A DNA stretch of 64,000 nt, taken from the NCBI GenBank assembly GCA_022836615.1, contig MU405293.1, positions 1 through 64,000 on the forward strand, in the 5' to 3' direction. The stretch is from Annulohypoxylon bovei var. microspora (lineage: Eukaryota; Ascomycota; Sordariomycetes; Xylariales; Hypoxylaceae). Of this stretch, positions 58,127 to 64,000 are shown piece after piece (positions within the stretch are counted from its first letter, which is position 1; each line of letters opens with the position of its first letter). The position numbers were made by a program, and so were the translations under genes. A model generated the notes under the pieces. It was given only the letters and a program-made list of their open reading frames with translations. It was not told where the DNA came from and did not search any database.

Positions 58127-59500
58127 TCATGCATCCCAATGACCTAATGTAGCACTAAACGTCTGAAGAATTGCCTCTGCTAATGGCAAAGCATATTTCC
58201 ATTCTGGCTCTAACCCAAGTCCCTAAAAAAATCGCCTAAGCTTTTCATTCTTATAAGCTATAGAACCAAGGCCCTTTGCCTCTAAAGCATTCCTAAATTC
58301 GTGGTCTAACGTTGATAACCCAACCTTGCCATTGCATAAGTCGTCCATGTTAACAGTAACGAGCGATGGGCCAAAGGCCTCATGCCATGGTACGACACGC
58401 GCCATCTGCCAATCGATGATGCCTGTAATGTTCAAGTCGTTATCCACAAGTAAATGGTCGCCCTTATCGTCAACATGCTTCAAAAAGAACCCTGGCACGT
58501 CATCTTCTATGAGTTGCCCGACGTTACCTATCTTTAAGGAAGCAGTATATTAAATATGCATTCACGGGATATTGTGTATATAGCTGCCCACTCTTTATAA
58601 GAGTCAGGTATTGGCCCACGAAAGCCGTATAATATGCCGTTGAAGTAGGGAAAGGGCCTTGGGGGGGGGAGGACTATAAACCGGTCACTAGCAACGCCCG
58701 AAATTGGATCGGTTGCGTTGTCAATGAGCGACCCAGCTACTGGGAACGGATGTCTAGAAAGCTCGACAAGTATACGTGCAAGGCCGTCCCAAATTTTAGC
58801 CCGTTGACCTGCGTCGCCGGCTCCATCCCATGGTTTGCCTGGCAGCTCCTCTATAAGCAGAAATGTGACGCCAATCTGCGCATGACGGTGCTTGGAAATA
58901 CCATATTCGAAAGCTCGAGGAACGGGCACTGTTGTACCTTCAAGAAACTTCAGTGTTGCGCATTCGTGTTGAATTAGGTAAGTATGCCGCGAGTGATTCG
59001 GACAAGCCGATAGAAGGTCGATTCACACGGGGAACTCTAAGTAGCCACGTTATACCATCATCGAATCGAATCCGTGCATGGTAATTAGCGCATCCCATTA
59101 ACGCGCCTGGTCCAATATGAGAAAAGTGTTCTACTTCGCAGGCAACACCTTTAAGTTTGCGCGCAAGAGCGCATACCGCCTCGTCGTTAATCTGGCTTTG
59201 CAAAGTACGAATTTCTGCTAGAAGTTGTTCCTTATAAGATATGTCACAGATAAAAGCCCTGTTTGCGTGCTCGCAAATAGCGGCGTCGCCTTTTGCGACA
59301 ATATATCATCCACTTCCTATTTAATAATAAGCTACAGATAGTCTAAAAAAAATACCGGTGATAATACATACTGTTATACATCCATGAACTTCATGCTTGT
59401 AGCAAAAATACCGCTGACATTCATCACAACCACCAGTTCGAACAGCGGGAAGGCTGCAAATGCTGCAAATGCTGCAAGAAAAGAAGAAATCACATTCCAT
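58127..59500 (-). pseudogene. Broken zinc-finger / aminoglycoside-phosphotransferase-like gene
   Basis: From 59500 the minus strand reads a Cys/His finger (CSICSLP..GGCDECQRYFCYKHEVHGC). After a probable intron it reads FICDISYKEQLLAEIRTLQS and the APH/choline-kinase fold: WLLRVPRV, then (in another frame from about 58975) LKFLEGTTVPVPRAF and FLLIEELPG, and (in a third frame from about 58545) DKGDHLLVDNDLNITGIIDW with the metal-binding D.NI..IIDW motif. Two frameshifts, near 58980 and 58550, and a TAG at about 58221-58223 where the family has Trp break it; the reading continues beyond to TGA at 58127. A TGG-to-TAG change is RIP-like. Fungal proteins of this type are numerous and of unknown substrate. 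Confidence 0.75.
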
Positions 59501-59828
59501 TAGATTCAATCTGGCGAGAACCAAATAAATGCCTACGTCGCTGTTAGAAAGAAAGGATGCTACGTTTAAAATTAATTGAGTCGAAACATGTATGGTTTTT
59601 GTATCAGTTAGCTGTTTCTGGCAAAGTTATTTGTATGACGACTTAATAGCGGCAGAAGGAAGCGCGTTGCGGGGTATGTAATATTTATTTCTAATTGGCT
59701 TACCCCAGAATGAGAATGTTCCGTACATAACATTCAATCTATTAATATAACGTTTTTCCGGTTCCGCCGTGAACCATTCCGAATCTTCTTTGAACTACCA
59801 TTATAATTGCGAAATATTCAATTATTCC
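59501..59828. other. Divergent spacer between the pseudogene and HNH gene B
   Basis: TGCGGGGTATGTAATATTTATTTCTAATTGGCTTACCCC at about 59669-59706 loosely matches 54458-54500 (GTGCGGGGTAAATAATGTTA), so a fragment of the dispersed repeat may be present. The promoter of HNH gene B must lie here. Confidence 0.4.
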
Positions 59829-61296
59829 ATGATGGAATTCAAAGATCGTTTAAGCCCTATTGTTCAGCCTTCGTTGCCGGCTCACGTCTTGGATACCAGT
59901 GATGCGGTACAACCAATCGTCCCGACTGTCCGGATCTGTCACCCTGGTTACCCGGAGGGTTCCTCCCCGTTGTTGCTCTTCCGCGCGGTAGACGACGGCG
60001 GCGTCGATTATAACGTGGTGTATATTGCCTGTTGTATCCTGGTTGGAAACGCGTGGCCTCGTGACGAATACGACGATGTGCTAAGTCCATATTTGGCCGA
60101 ATCTTCTTCAAAAACGGCGCCCGCCGTTTCCTGCCCTATCGACGGCATCCTCCGAAGGAGGGAGTATTACTTCTTCGTTCCAGGTTTTCCAGAAGGTTAG
60201 TACTCCTCAATCTTTTGGTGTGCTTTGTTAAGCTGCATTGCTGCATTTTTTACTAATCGTATATATAATAGACGAATATCCTATCACGCCCAATTTCTTT
60301 CACTGGGTCTTTCCTCATAGGAATTTGCCAACTATATGGCGCGATTTCGAAATACGCCCCGTTCCAGCATGGAAAAGGCCGGTCTTAGGGAGGGTACCTC
60401 GCGACGCCATTATTACTCGCGACGAATGTTGTCGGGTTACTCAGTCGTATTGCGGCACCCAACACTCGCATGTCGTCCCCGTTTCTGTCACTCCATGGTT
60501 TACCATGAATAATATGTTCCGGTACGCATGGGGTGGAGAGGACGAGAACCCACGGCCAATAGATGACATAAGCAACGGGATGCTGCTTCGCTCTGACGTC
60601 CACCACATGATCGACAAGTCAGAGCTTGTTATGTTCCCGAAGTTTACTGGCGAGAAGTACGAGATTGTACTCCATCTCTTGCACTCGCGGTCTCGCTATG
60701 CCTTCGAGCAAGAGGCATGGTTCCATAACCGCAAATGTCAGGATATCTACGGCGTTTCTCGCGAATGCATGTTTGCTGCGTTCGCTTGGTCTATATTCCA
60801 AGAGTGCACACTCCGGTTCTTCTTAGCCGAGCGGGACAGCTTCCAAATTCGCGTACGCGAGTCGAATGCGCCTGGGTCTCCTCCTAACATCGTTTTTAAG
60901 ACTGCTGGGTCGATATCTGAAGTTCGTGAACTGGCGCCGCCTTTTGGCCGTATGAAGAAACGTTCTCGGGGTGGGACTGATGAAGACTGTCGTTGGATTT
61001 ATTCGGTTAGGAAAGGAGAGATGGTATGCCTCACCGACGAGGAAGAAGGTTCCGAAGAGCACTATGATGAGAGCGATACCGATACCGATGAGAAAGGTTT
61101 CCGGTCTCGGAAGCTTCCACGGATTTCTAGCTTGGATGGGTTCGTGCCACCAACGTTGTCTTCTTCCAACTCCAGCTCCAACGATAGTAACGCAAGTAGT
61201 GAACATTTGGGTAGTAAATTCGTAGCGAAGCCTTCTGATACCTATTACACTGCTTCTAAGAAGCCACGGTTTTTTGATGTTCAATATCGGTGTTAA
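59829..61296 (+). CDS. HNH_2 nuclease-domain protein B
   Basis: Two exons: 59829-60195 and 60272-61296, 76-bp phase-1 intron; 463 residues from the first ATG (MMEFKDRLSP). Paralogue of gene A: N-terminal domain VRICHPGYPEG..YIACCILVGNAW, the intron at the same place and phase before DEYPITPNFFHWVFP, and the HNH core CCRVTQSYCGTQHSHVVPVS, NNMFRYAW, then SNGMLLRSDVHHMIDKSELV, with FAAFAWSIF after it. One IYSVRKGEMVCLT block stands where A has two. The acidic/Ser-rich tail (DEKGFRSRKLPRIS) suggests a nuclear protein. DNA cleavage is predicted from the domain only. Frame intact. Confidence 0.87.
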
Positions 61297-61882
61297 CATC
61301 GGTGTGTGGTCTGATGAAATGCTTGTTGGTTTGGGTATTGCTGGTTCTAAGTGTTGTGAGCTTGGTAAGCTTGGGCAAGGGAAAATATTGGTATAAATAG
61401 GGAAAAATAACCATTCATTTGGTTAATTAGCGTGTTCGTTGCTTATTTATTTAATCGTTTATTTATAATTAAGAAATATATTTTTCTTTAATATAAGTTA
61501 ATAATATTCAAAGTCGCCATATAATTGAATTAATGTATTAATAATTACCTAAGCAATTTACTAACACACTGTATTAGACTGTACGTAGCACTATCCCTTG
61601 CTTGCTTATATAAGTAACTAACGTATGCTGTGGCGGGTAATGCATGCTGGCTATGTAATGCAGGGGATATTTTGTGCACAGTCTCATACAGTAGCATTAA
61701 CACATGGAACACTTAATCTGACTCTATTCTGCCCACGCCTTAATCAGCACTAAGTCATTAAGGGATAATGTTAATGCAACACCTATTTTACTTACGTGTA
61801 TTGTGAATTGTTCAACAATTTTCTCTGTTATTAATTATTATCAACACATTTACCTTTTATTATTAACTAAATACCCTTCGCC
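61297..61882. other. Intergenic region with repeat debris
   Basis: Contains the echo of the 50.5-kb repeat (GCACTATCCC near 61590; AATCTGACTCTATTCTGCC near 61715) and an AT-rich stretch at 61430-61560. No gene. Confidence 0.4.
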
Positions 61883-62665
61883 ATGTCATCTACAAATAAT
61901 CCATACCCAAGCCCAGAAACTTGGGAAGCCATCGTTCGCTGGGTAGAAAAAGAGCGTAAAAACGCACCCCAGGAAGAAGAGGAAGAAGAAGAGGAAGAGG
62001 AAGAGGAAGAGGAAGAAGAAGAAAACCCGCAGAACGGTGACACCTATTCTCGATCTCCCCCCCCACTGGCATCCATCTCCGGCAATCCTGATAGAACTGA
62101 TCTAGGACCACGAGGATCCCAGAAACCGCTCGATGTTTCCGACCGTCGCAGCGGGCGTTGGCCACGTCATTTTGAGATGCAGGGTTTGCCTGGAGAGATA
62201 ATAAAAGTTGAAGCAATAGTCCCATATATGCGAGAAATTATTTATGAGATTCGAAACACGCCCACCATAGAGAGTTGGCCAAACGTCCGGCATTTGTCAA
62301 GAAGGCGAGAGGATATCGAGGCTGAGGCAGTATTCAGAGGCGATACCCCACTTTCGCCGCCGCAGTCGGGTCCTCATCGAGCAGGACCAGTGCCACCCAA
62401 GGAGCATCATCGCCATATGAGCTCGAAACCCATCATTTTATCAAACACACGTACCCGCGTACGCGTCCCACCCCTTCACCATCGACATAATCCTGGGGTA
62501 CAAATGCCCCTTCAATCGATATCCTTACGAAAACCCCGCACCTTGGCGGTTCGGCTTAGAAAGCAACGCTACCAATCAAGAAGACAAAGAAATAAGAACT
62601 CGGATCTCTGGGAACTTGATCAAAATGGCAGGCCCTGTCGTCAAGCGCTTGCCGCCAACAAGTAA
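61883..62665 (+). CDS. Orphan protein with poly-Glu run
   Basis: Open for 260 codons from an ATG. Begins MSSTNNPYPSPETWEAIVRW, a plausible helix, then a run of 18 Glu from a (GAAGAG)n tract (about 61974-62022). Residues 90-145 look structured (GLPGEIIKVEAIVPYMREII). The last 80 residues are very rich in Arg and could be read-through of non-coding sequence, so the true gene may splice earlier, perhaps into the frame at 62694-63011. No family recognised. Confidence 0.45.
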   Translation: MSSTNNPYPSPETWEAIVRWVEKERKNAPQEEEEEEEEEEEEEEEEENPQNGDTYSRSPPPLASISGNPDRTDLGPRGSQKPLDVSDRRSGRWPRHFEMQGLPGEIIKVEAIVPYMREIIYEIRNTPTIESWPNVRHLSRRREDIEAEAVFRGDTPLSPPQSGPHRAGPVPPKEHHRHMSSKPIILSNTRTRVRVPPLHHRHNPGVQMPLQSISLRKPRTLAVRLRKQRYQSRRQRNKNSDLWELDQNGRPCRQALAANK

Positions 62666-62693
62666 TATGTTGGTAACGTTCGGCCTGTCCTAG

Positions 62694-63011
62694 GTATACG
62701 GTACGACCTTGAACGAAGATAGGTGCAAAGAGATAAGAGATATTAAGGCAAATGCCGATATGCAGTTGGTGAATTTCGACGTCGCGACGTCTTGCCATTT
62801 GAAAACTGGAGCTTCGTATGTTATGAAACGAACGTCATACAACCAGAAGCTTGATCAAATGTTGCAGAGGCTGGGCTGTTTGGGCAATGACAACGAGGCT
62901 GAGCTGAAAACGAGGCTACCACTTTACAACTTTGATAACTCGGACCCGAAACTATTCAGGTCTGTAGAGTGCAGTGGCAGTAGCGTGGAATTCTGTCGTT
63001 TCGTATCTTAG
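62694..63011 (+). CDS. Possible downstream exon of the 61.9-kb gene
   Basis: An open frame with no ATG, preceded by CCTGTCCTAG, a possible splice acceptor. It reads YGTTLNEDRCKEIRDIKANA and then VATSCHLKTGASYVMKRTSY. The composition is protein-like, but I could not fix a donor: the nearest GTAATA at 62662 would give an intron of only about 32 bp. It could be a separate fragment. Confidence 0.3.
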   Translation, partial: VYGTTLNEDRCKEIRDIKANADMQLVNFDVATSCHLKTGASYVMKRTSYNQKLDQMLQRLGCLGNDNEAELKTRLPLYNFDNSDPKLFRSVECSGSSVEFCRFVS

Positions 63012-63554
63012 GTTGTGGTTCTCTTATAGGTTTCAAGGGTCTTGCTTACGGAGGTTCATGATGATCCATTGCTATTTTCCTCTTCCATTTCTAATGTTCT
63101 TGTCGGCTGAGGATATTCATTTCATTGCTGGGCGATCTGTTAGTTGAAGCTGACAGCTTAGGTATTATTTATCAGTATTAACGAGTCTGGTTATCCCCCC
63201 CCATGCCTCCTGACGTATAACTTCCTTCTAGTGCGAGGTTATTAGTCCTCTCCTATTGTCAGCTAATAGACGTTGCTGTAAAGAGTTAATATTAACATAC
63301 CATTGGATTCCTCACTAGAACAGCCGAAACGTCGGCAGAAAGGTTCTCGGATTCCCCTAACGCCCAAGACCCTTGCATGCTGCGTATATCACGATTATTA
63401 GCCGGGTACCTAGGTATGGATCTTTCTAGGATAAGATGTGTAATGGCTACTAACCGTGGATTAGTGAACGTTACTGATAAACCCCATCTCTGGCGACGAG
63501 TTATCCCAGCAGAACGGCGCTGATGAGAGTGTAGAACGTGCGATATGGCAGTAT
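63012..63554. other. Intergenic region
   Basis: No gene recognised; the minus frame at 63645-63292 runs into the minisatellite and is not supported. Confidence 0.4.
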
Positions 63555-63700
63555 TGCACTGTAACCGCACTGTAGCCACAATATCGCCACACTGTGTCCA
63601 CATTGCTGTCACACTGCTGCCACACTGTTGCCACACCGCTGCCACACCGTGCTCAAACCGTGCTCACACCGTTATCGCACTGTTGCGGCATTATCAGAAC
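63555..63700. repeat. Minisatellite of CACACTGYTGCC-type units
   Basis: About a dozen imperfect units of 11-14 bases (CACACTGCTGC, CACACCGCTGC, CTCACACCGTTATCG). No coding role is apparent. Confidence 0.8.
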
Positions 63701-64000
63701 AGTGTCAAACTATCATCAGCGCGGTTCTGCTAGCCTGCCAGCCTGCCTGGATATGGTGATCTTTTAGCATGTTATTATTGACTGGGAATGGGGATTCATA
63801 CTTTGTGGGACGGACCTAGATTGACCAGTAGGTTTTAGGTCTATTTCGGAGATGCGGCTTGCGTTTGACAAGATGCTAGGTAACAGGCAGATCTGAGATA
63901 ACAAGTTCTCATCTAAGCCGCCCTAGGCTTTCCAAATGTTGACCTTTAACATATAAGATATGGGTAATACGCGATTATTACTCTTTCTCCAACGCTTGCG
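63701..64000. other. Window end, nothing recognised
   Basis: Balanced base composition, no long frame, no repeat seen. Confidence 0.4.

Overview
The window is nuclear DNA of a filamentous ascomycete (Pezizomycotina, probably Sordariomycetes). The grounds are short GT..AG introns of about 47-100 bp, a fungal plasma-membrane H+-ATPase, a Rom1/Rom2-type Rho exchange factor, a five-exon Cu/Zn superoxide dismutase, fungus-type transposons, and a very AT-rich block whose repeats carry the C-to-T and G-to-A decay expected of repeat-induced point mutation (RIP). No species call is attempted.

Layout. 1-7.0 kb is an AT-rich isochore: a (TAAA)n tract and a short tandem array, interrupted by one full-length Ty3/gypsy retrotransposon (511-6849) with two 216-bp LTRs and a 5-bp target duplication, all decayed. 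8.4-18.5 kb is the conserved, gene-dense part: the H+-ATPase (+, seven exons) and the Rho GEF (-, three exons), whose 3' ends face each other. 19.1-21.8 kb is an apparently intact pogo/Fot-like transposon with 46-bp perfect inverted ends, a SAP-tailed transposase and a small antisense second gene; a 362-bp internally deleted relative (MITE) lies at 24.3 kb. SOD1 is at 25.8-26.8 kb. 28.1-34.9 kb holds two intron-rich genes on the minus strand, a MULE-like transposase and an acidic companion, peppered with a recurring GACCAGTCT-type motif. From 36 kb on the DNA is accessory: a SUMO-interacting-motif protein, a coiled-coil protein, two paralogous HNH_2 nuclease-domain genes (44-45.6 and 59.8-61.3 kb), an FHA-like protein kinase, a zinc-finger/aminoglycoside-phosphotransferase pseudogene and several orphan genes. 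These are embedded in solo LTRs, MITE-like repeats, minisatellites and a twice-occurring composite repeat (tRNA-like head, CCACCCGTTGAA-type VNTR, conserved hairpin tail).

How the parts relate. The housekeeping genes (proton pump, cell-wall integrity GEF, SOD1) act independently. The accessory half is organised by mobile DNA. The best candidates for undescribed biology are: (i) the small antisense gene of the pogo-like element, which has a stand-alone homologue at 51.4 kb with the same 31-nt first exon and phase-1 intron; (ii) the MULE-like two-gene unit whose introns share a dispersed motif; and (iii) the tRNA-like/VNTR/hairpin composite repeat at 41.4 and 46.1 kb, flanking one HNH gene. All calls come from reading the sequence; no database search was possible.
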